Positions 43,456-54,236 of a stretch of 64,000 nt of DNA are shown here, one piece after another. Numbering within the stretch: position 1 is the stretch's first letter; the number at the start of each line of letters is the position of its first letter. The notes under the pieces are model-generated. The model was not told the origin of the DNA, did no database searches, and worked only from the letters and a program-made list of their open reading frames with translations. The translations under genes and the position numbers were made by a program. The stretch is from Diaporthe sp. PMI_573 (taxonomy: Eukaryota > Ascomycota > Sordariomycetes > Diaporthales > Diaporthaceae), in contig JAJTUP010000055.1 in assembly GCA_021399435.1 (NCBI GenBank), positions 186,001 through 250,000 on the forward strand, written 5' to 3'.

Positions 43456-45436
43456 ATGGGCGATTCAAACGGTCTTGGACCAGATGTCCTTCGTGCCACC
43501 AGTCTGCAAGAACTTGATAAACGCGCCCAGGGCCATGAAGACTTGGCCAGTATTTATCTCGTCTGGCTACAGGAACACTTGAATGTTTGGGACTTATCTG
43601 ACTCTGCCGCTTTCCGACCGCAAATTGAGTCTTGGTATGCCTCGCTGCGTCATCATGGTCACCAAGACCAGCACATCCACGACACATTCACTGCTTGGGT
43701 GTCGAAACAGACCCAAGCTGACCCCAGTTGCGCTCGACGATTACTAGTAGCTCAAGAAGAACTACTTTTGATTTTGGCTGGTAGCCAGACCATGCAGCCA
43801 AGAGATTCTTTAATGGGTCAGGAAACCGCTGGCGTTATCACCGTGAGAGATGACGAGGTCATCGACGTCTCGTCAGGCGATGATGACAGCGACGTGGAAT
43901 TCTTGGGCTGGAAGCGCCAAGACAACCTACGCAGTGCTCCCAACTCCGCAGAACATCCCTCTCCTCCACTCACTGGGGCAAACAAAGAGGCCCAACGTAT
44001 GCAAGGAGCCGAGAACCGCGAGCCCAACCATCGGTTGAGGCGGACCAAGACAGTGAAGGAAGCACCTGTCCGTGTTCCCAGCGGCAAACCACCCAAGAAA
44101 TATGTCTGCGACCGATGCGGTGAGAAGGGTGAGGCCGATATTTCTCAGTGTTGGATGGTCCTTTGGTATTAATCAATTCGACTTGGCAGGTCATTTCAAG
44201 GAGCAATGCCCCACGAACCTTGATCCAAGCTTCGATCCGAGACCAACGGGTGGTTACCAGTGCTACTGCTGTGGTGCAAAAGAGAAGCATTTGACGACTC
44301 TATGTCCTCTCAACGAGAATCCCGACTCAGTGACCCAACAGCGTATCAGAGCTGGCGTCCCGCTCATGGAACTGTCCCCGCCGCCAGGTGAAGTTGACCG
44401 TTACCGCCCGCCGCATGCTCACTCTCGCAAGGCAAAGAAGACGCCTCCCAGAAGCACGGTCGGCGCTTCCACCCGCCACACTCATCGAGCCAGAGGTCAG
44501 TTCGAAGATGATAACAGTCATCGTATGGACCCGGCCCGGCGTGCCCGGTTGGAACGTGACGACCGTGGGGGTTCTTCGCCCCGGTCGGATGACCGAATGA
44601 GAGGCCTAAAGAGGAGCCACTACTCGCCACCTCGGGAGAGACGTCGTCGAGGATCGAGCATTGATGATCCGCAGCGCGGGCGACAGACCAAGAGGGTCCG
44701 ACGTTGGCGTGAGGAGTCTCGGAGTGGTTCTCGATCCAGTCACAGAGAGCGCGAAGGCTCTACTGAATTATTGCCCCGTGTGGGCCATCGCAATCGTGGC
44801 GACGGCCGCTTGTCCTACTGGGACGACGGGTACAATGATATCAAAATGTCGGACACTGGCTCTCCAGAGGACACCAGGCGGCTGGTGCCTGCCGTGTACC
44901 TGCCTTCGGGCAGTCTAGAGGCTGAGATACAGCGCCTGTACCCGAACGCTGACCGTACATGGGTCTCCGAAATGGCGGGTTTTGACGCGGATGACTTCTT
45001 TGTTGGATTGGGCGACCACAAACTTGCCACGATCACATTGTCAAGCGAGGATGATGCACGAATGGAGATGAATCTTTTCAGTGATGGAGATGATGGTCAG
45101 GCTTTGCCTCAAGTCAGATTGCCTCCAGCGCAAGAGACTTTCGCGGACACAATCTCGGACGCAAAAGAATTCATCCACAATCCTCAAAACCGTTCATCAG
45201 TTGACGACAGACCCCGTACGGACGACATTGAGGAGGGCAGTCGGTACGACTTTCAGAAAGGTGGCATGGACAAAACCCGTCGCGCGAACAAGGCCGAAAT
45301 CGTCGTCAAGCTACCACAAGGGGGCTGTGCAGCATTGGATTTGGACAGGTTCGATGCACAGTTGAAAGTCGACCCCAGTGCTTCAAACACCGCGAACACA
45401 AAAATGGACCCGGAGGCCACTTATGCCAACAGCTAG
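43456..45436 (+). CDS. CCHC zinc-knuckle protein, function unknown
   Basis: Exons 43456-44128 and 44190-45436, giving 639 aa. Splicing the 61-bp intron (GTGAGG ... TTGGCAG) creates CDRCGEKGHFKEQC, an exact C-x2-C-x4-H-x4-C zinc knuckle. A second, looser one follows at CYCCGAKEKHLTTLC. The N-terminal part has a helical segment (about 10-115) and an acidic patch with VIDVSSGDDDSDVEFLGW, which resembles a SUMO-interacting motif (VIDV followed by acidic residues). After the knuckles the protein is Arg/Ser-rich and basic (about 330-420), as in RNA-processing factors. Overall this looks like a nuclear RNA-binding protein, comparable in style to Air1/2 or Mpe1-type zinc knuckles, but I cannot assign it. 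The unspliced first exon runs into a stop after 14 more codons. Confidence 0.8.
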
Positions 45437-46376
45437 AGATCTTTGGATGACGCCTTGTCCATGACTGGTGTGACGATGCTGAATAGAAAACGAGAATGCT
45501 TTCAGACGGCAAAGTCCTTATTTGGATCCCGTCTGGGATGAATATTGTCGCACAGCAACCGCATCATCCCCAGACTGAGGGCAGAGCCAGAGTGCTGCTG
45601 GCTCTTCGGCAGATTTTGAAGAGACCTGTGGCTTAGAGGGGAAAATAAGAATGAGCTACACGATCGGGATACCCCTTCACCATTCTCCAGAAAGTCGGAG
45701 AAGTGTTTGAGCATCGGCGGCTGAGCTTTCCAGCGTACATGTGAAAGAGGAGACCGGAGATAGTGCCTGGTCACTCGCGGCAAAAGGCCGCGGATCGGCA
45801 TCGTCTAGCGAGCGGCGGGGGCAAAGAAGTACCATCGGCTTATTGCGCAACTGCTGCATCGCGCAACTATTACTCTCATGATGGCTGGAATGGCAACGGC
45901 TTTGTGTAGGAGCCCGGTGCACTTGCGACCTGGACTGCTCGGCACGTCGCTAGCTGAGGCGTATCGCGCTTATGTCTTCCCCAATATGAGGTTTTCAGGG
46001 TGCGGCAACAAGTAGTGAGAACTCAGTGCAACGCCGGGCTTGCAAGTAGCTGCACCCAAGGTTGGCATTTCCACATCAACGCCATATTTTGAGAGACACT
46101 ATTACCAGTAGAGAACGGGCCCGATCAGCAGTGAGCATTGCCAATTGTAAAACGCATGGGGCCATCCACGATAATAAATCTTCTGATTTGATCCCAGACT
46201 CTGAATGGTCCATCAATGGCTTCGATTGCCGTGCCTGCCGAATAACTCCGAATACGCCTCGCCCAAAACCAGAGTACCCAAGTCACCCAGATTACTGTAC
46301 GCTCGCTGGTTCTGCCGCAGTGCCTCTCCACCCAGCAACCCAGTCTTGCATGTGACTTGGCTAAAATAGCTCGTAG
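45437..46376. other. Convergent 3' region, zinc-knuckle gene / AP-2 sigma
   Basis: 940 bp of 3' flanks. No recognisable gene, RNA or repeat. Confidence 0.5.
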
Positions 46377-46938
46377 CTACTCGAGCTTGTCCAGGTGCTC
46401 CAACCTCGTCAGCACGACCTGCTTGCTCGTCTCCTCGATCTCGCCGGCCAGGAAGACCTCGTCGAGGATAGCGTAGACCTTGTAGAAGTTGAAGACCAGA
46501 TCCAGCTCGCAGACGTTGCCGAAGAAGGCGTCGAGGACCTCGACGAAGAAGTGGATGGCCTCGAGGAAGGCGAGCTCGTTGTCGTTGGTGTCGACGCAGG
46601 CGCAGAAGAAGAGGCCCGCGTACCGCCGGTAGACGATCTTGTTGTTGCGGAACTCGACAAAGTTGGACTGGTACTTTTGGTCTCGGGGCGCGACGAGGCG
46701 GTGGACCTGGTGGGAGCAATGTCAGAGAGGGGAGAGCGCGCGCACTGGAGGAGGATGGCTGGTCACCTCGCCCTTGAGCTTGATCTTCTCGTCGTCGCTG
46801 TACGGCGCGTACCACTTGGCAAGCCGGGTTTTACCCCTGAGGTCCGAAAGTGTCAGCTGTCTTGCGCCTCTCGGCCGGGCCGCATCTGGGAGGCGGGGCG
46901 ACTGACTGGCGGTTTTGTATGAGTATGAACGACAGCAT
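46377..46938 (-). CDS. APS2: AP-2 clathrin adaptor sigma subunit
   Basis: Exons (minus) 46938-46907, 46836-46767 and 46706-46377, giving 143 aa, the normal size. Exon 1 gives [10 protein letters not shown]. The introns are 70 and 60 bp and restore [20 protein letters not shown] and [20 protein letters not shown]. The remaining sequence includes [43 protein letters not shown] and [18 protein letters not shown]. The wording of these segments points to AP-2 sigma rather than AP-1 or AP-3. AP-2 selects cargo (dileucine signals bind sigma) for clathrin-coated endocytosis at the plasma membrane. The small exons hide this gene from simple ORF scanning. Confidence 0.96.
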
Positions 46939-47068
46939 CTTGGGCGGGTTCGGGACGCAGCTCAAGAAGATGTTGTGACGTTGAGGCTGCGGCGTTTGGG
47001 ACGATGCGGCTCCGTTTCGGGACATTCTAGCCCAGCGGCCCCTGAGCTCGGCAGAGGCCGAGGGCAGC

Positions 47069-47095
47069 GGGGGGAGGGGGGAGGGGGGAGGGGGG
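47069..47095 (+). repeat. Four (G6) runs, G-quadruplex candidate
   Basis: Four perfect runs of six G separated by single A residues lie on the plus strand, 131 bp upstream of the APS2 ATG. G runs of this length with one-base loops are among the strongest sequence predictors of a parallel G-quadruplex. The G-rich strand is the template strand for APS2. Confidence 0.85.
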
Positions 47096-47542
47096 TTCGC
47101 GCCCGGCGCTCCCGGCGCTCCCGGGACCATGCAGGCGGGTACTGCTCAGATGGTAATCAACCCTTTCTTCTTTTACCCATTACATGCTCTCAGGATATCA
47201 TTTGTCTACATTCGATGTCTATGCATATTGCAGAGCTGTACCGGTACGTTTAGTGTTCAATCCTGCAGACTCCTCCCATCTGGCAAATGCGCTGCATGCT
47301 TCCGTGTCACCAGTGGGCTGTGGAGTAGTTAGTTGCCCATTGATAATGAAAATTGAAATCGATGGTTGACCTGGGAGCCTCCTGAAATCGAGAATTCGAC
47401 AGTGACGCGCATTGTGAGCCTTCGCATGAGCATCCCTGCGCGGTTCCTACCAGCAAGGCACACACAAGCTCCGTGCCTGGCCATCCGGGTTCCCTCCCAG
47501 CCCCTGCAGGGTGCCCGGGTTCTGGTACCTTGACCGTTTACA

Positions 47543-47583
47543 TACCTAGGTACTGTGTAGGTAGGTACCTAGGTACCTAGGTA
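47543..47583. repeat. Three TACCTAGGTA palindromes
   Basis: Perfect 10-bp palindromes at 47543-47552, 47566-47575 and 47574-47583, the last two overlapping by two bases. They sit 378-418 bp upstream of MCD4. The same 10-mer occurs at 7739-7748. Confidence 0.8.
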
Positions 47584-47961
47584 CGTAAGAACCTGGTTAC
47601 ATTTGCCAATGCAGTCGGACTCCATACAACATCGCGCTCATTTGAAACCCCCGAGCTGACAACTTCGTCTTTTTCCTGTCCTCAAAGCTCCCCATAGTCT
47701 GGAGTTCTGGTTTCTGCCGGGCCTTCGTGCAGTGTTTTTTTCTTTTCTTTCCTTGCTTGCAACAAAGTCATGGAAGAGCGAGGATCCGATTGCTAGACCC
47801 TCCACAGCTCCACGGCTCCACGAGCCACCTGCCGCTCCGGCCCCTTCGCCGGCTTACACCACGACACCAAGCTCGCAAGCCCGCAAGCTTGGCTCGCGTC
47901 CTCGATACCGTCCTCTGCCGATACAACGGGTGTAGCTGTGCTGCACACGATAGAGCGCGCC

Positions 47962-50900
47962 ATGGCGCACTTTCCCAGGTTCAGATTTCTGGCCTTGGCC
48001 GTCATCTTCCACTTAGTATACATATACTCCATATTCGACATCTATTTTGTCAGTCCCGTCGTTTCCGGCATGCGCTTGTTCGCGCTCGAGCGTCCCGCCC
48101 CCAGCAAGGCGCCTGCGGATAGATTGGTTCTTTTCGTCGGTATGCTCCTCTTCCCGCGCTCTCCCTTCAGGGTCTCCTTGACCGCGTTCGATCACGACTG
48201 ACGCGCTCCTCAAACCAGGTGACGGCCTACGCGCCGACAAGGCTTTGCAGTCGCATCCCGAGCCCTACCCCGAGTCCGACGCAGACCTCGAGCCACGGCC
48301 GCTGGCGCCGTTCCTGAGGTCGCGCATCCTGGAGCATGGAACTTTTGGCGTTTCCCACACGCGCGTCCCCACCGAGTCGAGACCCGGACACGTGGCGCTT
48401 ATTGCTGGCCTGTACGAGGATGTCTCTGCCGTGACCACAGGCTGGAAGATGAACCCGGTCGACTTTGACAGTGTCTTCAACCGCAGTCAGCATACCTGGA
48501 GCTGGGGCAGCCCGGATATCCTGCCTATGTTCGAGCATGGTGCTGTCCCAGGGCGGGTTGATGCATATACATACGGAGCCGAGGCTGAGGACTTCTCACA
48601 GGATGCGGTCCATCTCGATATTTGGGTGTTCGACCGGGTCAAGGCCCTGTTTCAAGAGGCAGCCCAGAATAAGACTCTGAAGGGAGCCCTCCAAGAAGAG
48701 AAAATAGTCTTCTTCCTGCACCTGCTTGGGCTGGACACGACGGGCCACTCCTACCGGCCATATTCGAAAGAGTACCTGCACAACATAAAGGTCGTCGACC
48801 AGGGGGTCAGGGAGATCACGGAGGTGATCGACAAGTTCTATAATGACGACAGGACTGCATATGTTTTCACTGCGGACCATGGTATGAGTGACTGGGGCAG
48901 TCATGGAGACGGCCATCCAGATAATACACGGACCCCCCTGATCGCGTGGGGTTCAGGAGTCGCGAAGCCGGAAATCCACCCTGGAGCCGTTGCGCCGGGC
49001 CACGACGAATACTCCTCCGACTGGGGCCTCGACCAGGTCAGAAGACACGACGTCTCCCAAGCGGACGTTGCCGCGCTGATGGCATATCTCGCCGGGGCGG
49101 CGTACCCTGCGAACTCGGTCGGAGAGCTACCCCTGCCGTACCTTGCCGCAGACATCAACGAGAAAGCCGAAGCACTCCTGGTCAACGCGCAGGGCATTCT
49201 CGAGATGTACAGGATCAAGGAGGAGAAGAAGAAGGCATCGCAGCTGAGGTACCGGCCTTACCAGCCCCTGAGTGAGCAAGGCCATACTCCCGAGGAACGT
49301 GTTGCAGCCATTCGGGACCTCATCAAAGAAGGAAAGTACGAGGAGGCGATCGAGGAAACCGAGGCCCTAATTCAGTTTGGGCTTCAGGGCTTAAGGTACC
49401 TCCAAACGTACGACTGGCTCTTCCTACGAGCTTTAATTACCATCGGGTACGTTGGGTGGATGGTATACGCACTCGCCACTGTTGTCAACCTCCATGTCCT
49501 TCAAGGAGCAGTTGAGCCGTCAAGAGACATAATTTCGACGGCAGTATCCTCGTCAGTATACGTACTGATGGCTGCGTCTTTCATTGCATCCAAGTCGCCG
49601 GTCACCTACTATGCGTACGCCTTCTTTCCAGTTTTCTTTTGGGAAGAAGCTTACGCTCGTCGCGAAAGCATCATCCGAGGAGCCAAGATTATCTTTGGCA
49701 ACACACGACCGGTGTCTCTTGTCTTCGGAGGCGCGGCTTATGTTAGCATCATTCTTTCGTTGGCTGTAGGCTACATACGTCGCGAAGTCTTGACCGTGCT
49801 TTTTATTATGGCAGCCTTCTGGCCACTTGCATCCGGGGTCTCATTTGTAAGGAGTCGCCTGTCTCTATCGCTGATCTGGTGTGTTTCATGCCTGTCAATG
49901 AGCAGCTTCACGCTCCTTCCTCCGGCCATGAAACAAGAGAACCTCAACACCATAACCTTGGGCGGTGTGCTCATGATAGCAATCGGTGTTCTGTATCTTG
50001 CATTCGAGGATAGGGTGCTATCCGACTTCTCAACAACAGTGTCGAAAACAAAGCAACCGAGGAAGGAAATCTCACGGGGTCTTCTTGGTGTCCAAGTGGG
50101 CTTGGTTGCCTTAGCTGTGGTCGTCACTCGATCAAGCGTGCTCTCTCTACAGGCAAAGCAAGGGTTGCCCCTTGGCAATCAAGTCGTCGGCTGGCTCGTT
50201 CTAAGTAAGTCTCGAAAACAAACGGCCGGGCCGCGGTACCCTAGGCTAACTTCGCACCTCTCATGTAGCCATCTCGCTGATAATGCCTCTGGCATATCGG
50301 TTGGAGTCGAACAACAATTACTTGCATCGACTCGTCGTCGTTTTCCTTACCTGCGCGCCGACATTCGTCATCTTCACGATCTCCTACGAGGGACTGTTCT
50401 ACGTCGCGTTCTGGGTCACACTTCTGACCTGGGTGAGGCTAGAGTATGAGGTCTACACCAACTCGACCAACCAACTCGAGGTCGCGGTCGAAAGCAAATC
50501 AGGCGATGAGCCAACAGAGACGAAGCAGGTGCCTGACAGTCTGCCAAATCCTTACCGTCCGCTGTCACTGGCCGACGCCCGAGTCGCCCTGTTCTTTTTC
50601 GTCTTCCTGCAATCTGCCTTCTTCTCCACCGGCAACGTCGCCTCGGTATCATCATTCAGCCTCGAGAGTGTGACAAGACTCGTCCCCATCTTCGATCCGT
50701 TCTCGCAAGGTATACTGTTGATCTTAAAACTCATGATCCCCTTTGCGCTGGTGTCTGCCAATCTCGGTATACTGAACAAGAGGATCGGGGTGGCACCTTC
50801 GGCACTGTTCATGGTGGTGATGGCCATCAGTGACATATTGACCCTGTACTTCTTCTGGGTTGTCAAGGACGAGGGCTCGTGGTTGGAGATCGGAAGCACG

Positions 50901-51152
50901 ATATCCCACTTCGTCATCGCGAGTCTGTTGAGCGTGTTTGTGGCAGCATTAGAGGGAGTGTCGGCGTGGTTCAACCGTGGTGTCGAGATGGATGTTCTCG
51001 GAGTGTCGCGCAATGCAACCATGAACGGCAAGGGTACTTCGGAAATCAAAACGAACGCCAACGGGACGGGGACTGCGGCGGCAGCTGGGAAAGCAGCGTT
51101 AGGGGTGGCAGAGCAGCCATACTACTTTGATATCCCACGCTCGCGGGGCTGA
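47962..51152 (+). CDS. MCD4: GPI ethanolamine phosphate transferase 1 (Mcd4)
   Basis: Exons 47962-48139, 48219-50204 and 50269-51152, giving 1015 aa. An N-terminal signal-anchor (about 8-30, FLALAVIFHLVYIYSIFDIYF) leads into the luminal alkaline-phosphatase-like domain. The metal-binding motif FVGDGLRADKA spans the first intron, followed by SRPGHVALIAGLYEDVSA, FFLHLLGLDTTGHSYRP and the second metal site FTADHGMSDWGSHGDG. From about residue 450, many membrane segments form the PigN domain to the C-terminus, split by a 64-bp intron with a GGCTAAC branch. Mcd4 adds ethanolamine phosphate to the first mannose of GPI precursors in the ER, a step needed for GPI-anchored wall proteins such as the SUN-family protein in this window. 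Confidence 0.96.
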
Positions 51153-52518
51153 CTAGCTCATCGGGGTGTTACCGGCACGGACCTGCATGCCCGGGCGCTC
51201 GTGTCGACATCAAAGGCGATAAGCACGAGACACCGGCCTCTGCAGTCATCACAATCCAGGCCAGCTTCCCCAGAGCGCCCTCCAAGCGTTCGCTGGGACA
51301 ACATGGCTTTCAAGGTGCACAAACCAAAAGGAGGCGTGTCTGCACGCTCACGAAGCTGCAAGTCCAATCGCCTCACGGCTATGGCCAACACAAACCCAAT
51401 GCTGTCCGATGATTGCACTCTAGTTGAGGAAAGGGGGAGACCGACTGGGTCCAAGTCTACGGCCACAAGCCGCCCCACCAGCGTCTGGCATTGTAAGGGA
51501 CAAGTATCTTGGCCGAGCATCCCTTCTGCAGTGTGCGAGCTCCTGCAAATGTCCGTTCCGAGTACCATGATACTTCATAGCTTCGCGGCGGAAAAGGTCC
51601 GCACCGCCTGTAACTTATCGGGCAGACGAACACGAGGGCATCGCATCAGACAACGACACCGGGCACCACTCTCAATCTCCCGGTGCCACTCTACGGGCAT
51701 GGGTGCGACGCCTACGCATCTCAAATAGTAGACAGGCGCCGGGCTTCGACTTGGGGTGGGGAATAGAATCAATAATGAACTTGCACACCTGCGACAAGGC
51801 TTGCCCCCTGATACCCTGACACCGTGCTTAGCCGCACACAAGAATAGTGGAAACGCAGAAGTTCACTAGGCCTCTAGGAGTATAGGTCGCGGCAAGAAGA
51901 CTTGTTCAGCAACGTCGCCCCATCGCTTAGCGAATTCGCTGTGCGCGAACCGTATCTTGTAATTGTTTATCGGTTTCAAGGGTAGTATGCTTGTTCGATA
52001 CTGGATCCATTTCCCGTGCTATGCATGATTTTGGATCAGATCCGAGGACCCGAGCATTTTTCCTATCCAGATGCAGACACAGCGGGCAGGTCGAATCTCA
52101 ATTGCGGCGCAGTTCTAGGGATAGGGGGTGGGCCCGAAACGGCCATTGACACTCGATTGGGCAAACACCACGTACAAGGCGGCAAGGTGAGTGATGGGTC
52201 ACCACTTGGACCTCAGGTAAAGACCTCGGATTGTAGCCGACGCTGGCGTCAATATGAAGGCGTCGTCCTGCCGTCTAGACAATTCCTCACGATCTCCTTC
52301 AGCTTCTGTCCCCTTGCAGTTGCCGCGGTGAAAGCAAAAGCACTCGATCGTCCAGCCTTGGGCCAGTCACTCTTTAATTTTTCCCTGTCCAGGCATTCCA
52401 ATCGTTAATCGACACACCTTTTTTTTTTTTTTTTTTTTGGCAGCGTTCTGCTTCCAGTTACACAGCGTTCTTTCTTGTCTATATATCTGTAGCATAATAC
52501 CCTAATCTCTTCTTCACC
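51153..52518. other. Intergenic region and alpha-amylase promoter
   Basis: 1.37 kb. The last 100 bp carry a 20-T run and a TATATAT box (about 52480-52487, roughly 35 bp before the ATG). The ORFs on either strand between 51158 and 52408 have no motifs. Confidence 0.55.
52419..52438 (+). repeat. T20 tract upstream of alpha-amylase
   Basis: Twenty consecutive T, 81 bp before the start codon. Such poly(dA:dT) tracts often exclude nucleosomes at fungal promoters. The exact length may be affected by sequencing. Confidence 0.8.
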
Positions 52519-54236
52519 ATGGTCTCCCTCACACAAACACTCTCCTTGCTTGCCCTCGGGGCTGTGCATGGTGCCACGGCGCTGGATGCAGCTGGATGGA
52601 GAAATCAAAGCATCTACCAGATCATTACAGACCGTTTCGCGAGGACAGATGGCTCGGCGCCACTCTGCGACGCCTCCCTGGGCACTGCCTGCGGTGGCAC
52701 GTGGAAAGGAATCACCAACAAGCTCGACTATATCCAGAACCTGGGCGCCACTGCCGTGTGGATCTCACCCGTTGTTAAGAATGTCGAGGGCAGCTTCGGC
52801 TTGTCTGGCGATGCCTACCATGGGTTTTGGACTGAGGACCTTTACTCGCTGAACGAACACTTCGGAACTGAAAGCGACCTGATTGAGCTTGCTGACTCTC
52901 TGCATGCTCGCGGCATGTACTTGATGGTTGACATTGCCCCGAACCATGTTGGTCTGCCCTCGTCGCCCGGCAACTACAGCAACTTCAAACCTTTCAACAA
53001 TGCCAAATACTTCCACGACAAATGCAGCATCCAGTGGAACAACCGCAAGTCTGAGCAGCTTTGTTGGCTCGAGGGCCTGCCTGATCTTCGCACTGAGGAC
53101 GATGATGTGCGCAAGGTCTACAGGGAATGGATCAAGGACCTCGTCTCCAAGTATTCCATCGACGGGTTCCGCGTCGACACAGCGCTTGAAATCGAGCCTG
53201 AGTTCTGGACCAAGGGTGGCGTCAAAGACGCTGCCGGTGTGTTCCTCCTCGCTGAGATTAACCACAGCGCCCCTGAGACACTGGCCCCTTACCAGAAGTA
53301 CCTCGACGGGTACATGGACTTCAGCAGCTGGAACTGGTACGTGGAGGCCTTCCAAGCGAACGACGCCGACTTTGAGGCTCTCTTCACGGGCACCAACAAG
53401 CTGGCGGCCATGACGGAGATCGACCCCTCGCTGTTTGGCTCGTTCCTAGAGAACCACGACCAGGTCCGCTTCGCCTACCGCAACGGGGACGTGGCGCTGG
53501 CCAAGAACGCCATCTCGATCTCGATGCTGCGCGATGGCATCCCAATCGTCTACTACGGCCAGGAGAAGCACTATGCGGGCGGCAACGTGCCGACCAACCG
53601 CGAGGCACTCTGGCTGGGCGATGGCTACGACATCTACGCCGAGCTGTACGGCTGGATCCAGGTAAGCTCACTCTTCTCCTGTCACGGATCCGCGTCTCTC
53701 ATGTTTTGGAATGTTCTAGAATGCAACACTTTGGGATCCGTAGCAGGACTAACGTCATACTGTAGCAAACCAACAAGGTGCGCGCGCACGCGGCGCAGGG
53801 CAACTCCAAGTTCCTGACAGAGGAGCGCACGACGGCGCTCTTCTACGACGGCGACAGCACCGGCAACAGCAGCAGCGTCATCGCCTTCCGCAAGGGCCAG
53901 ATGCTCTCCATGTACACCAACGGAGGCAGCAGCGCCGTCAACAATGCCAGCTACGCCCTGGGTTCGGCCGTGACAGACTACGAGGTCGGCGCGGAGCTGA
54001 TCGACGTGCTGAACTGCGAGTCCTTCACGGTGGACAGCGAAGGGCGCCTCAACGTGCAGATGCCGGCGGGCGGCCTGCCGCGGGTCTTCCTGCCTGTGGC
54101 GCAGACTGATGGCCTCTGCAACAACGTCGGTACGCCTGTGTCTGATGCTGCGGAGCTGATAAACGTCGACAAGAACATGGGAGCCGATAAGCGATCGGTG
54201 CCCTTTGTGACGAGGAGGACTGTCCGGGCGAACTAA
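52519..54236 (+). CDS. Secreted alpha-amylase-like glycoside hydrolase family 13
   Basis: Exons 52519-53661 and 53766-54236, giving 537 aa. A signal peptide (MVSLTQTLSLLALGAVHGATA) is followed by the (beta/alpha)8 catalytic domain. Conserved regions: VDIAPNHVG (region I, His143), DGFRVDTALEI (II, nucleophile Asp220), LAEINHSAPE (III, acid/base Glu246) and FLENHDQVRF (IV, Asp314), then VYYGQEKHYAGGNVPTNREALW. The C-terminal domain C (about 400-510) is present, but no starch-binding module or GPI tail. The catalytic triad is intact, but the Lys-His pair that follows the nucleophile in Taka-amylase is replaced by Leu-Glu (223-224); see findings. The intron (104 bp, phase 0) lies between WIQ and QTNKVRAHA. 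Hydrolysis or transfer on alpha-glucans is expected. Confidence 0.92.

Larger units (their letters stand above)
46939..47961. promoter_or_regulatory. Divergent promoter, APS2 / MCD4
   Basis: 1.02 kb between starts. It holds CCGAGG at 47058-47063, the G-quadruplex-like run and the triple TACCTAGGTA cluster described separately, and a CT-rich leader before MCD4. No gene is recognised. Confidence 0.6.
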
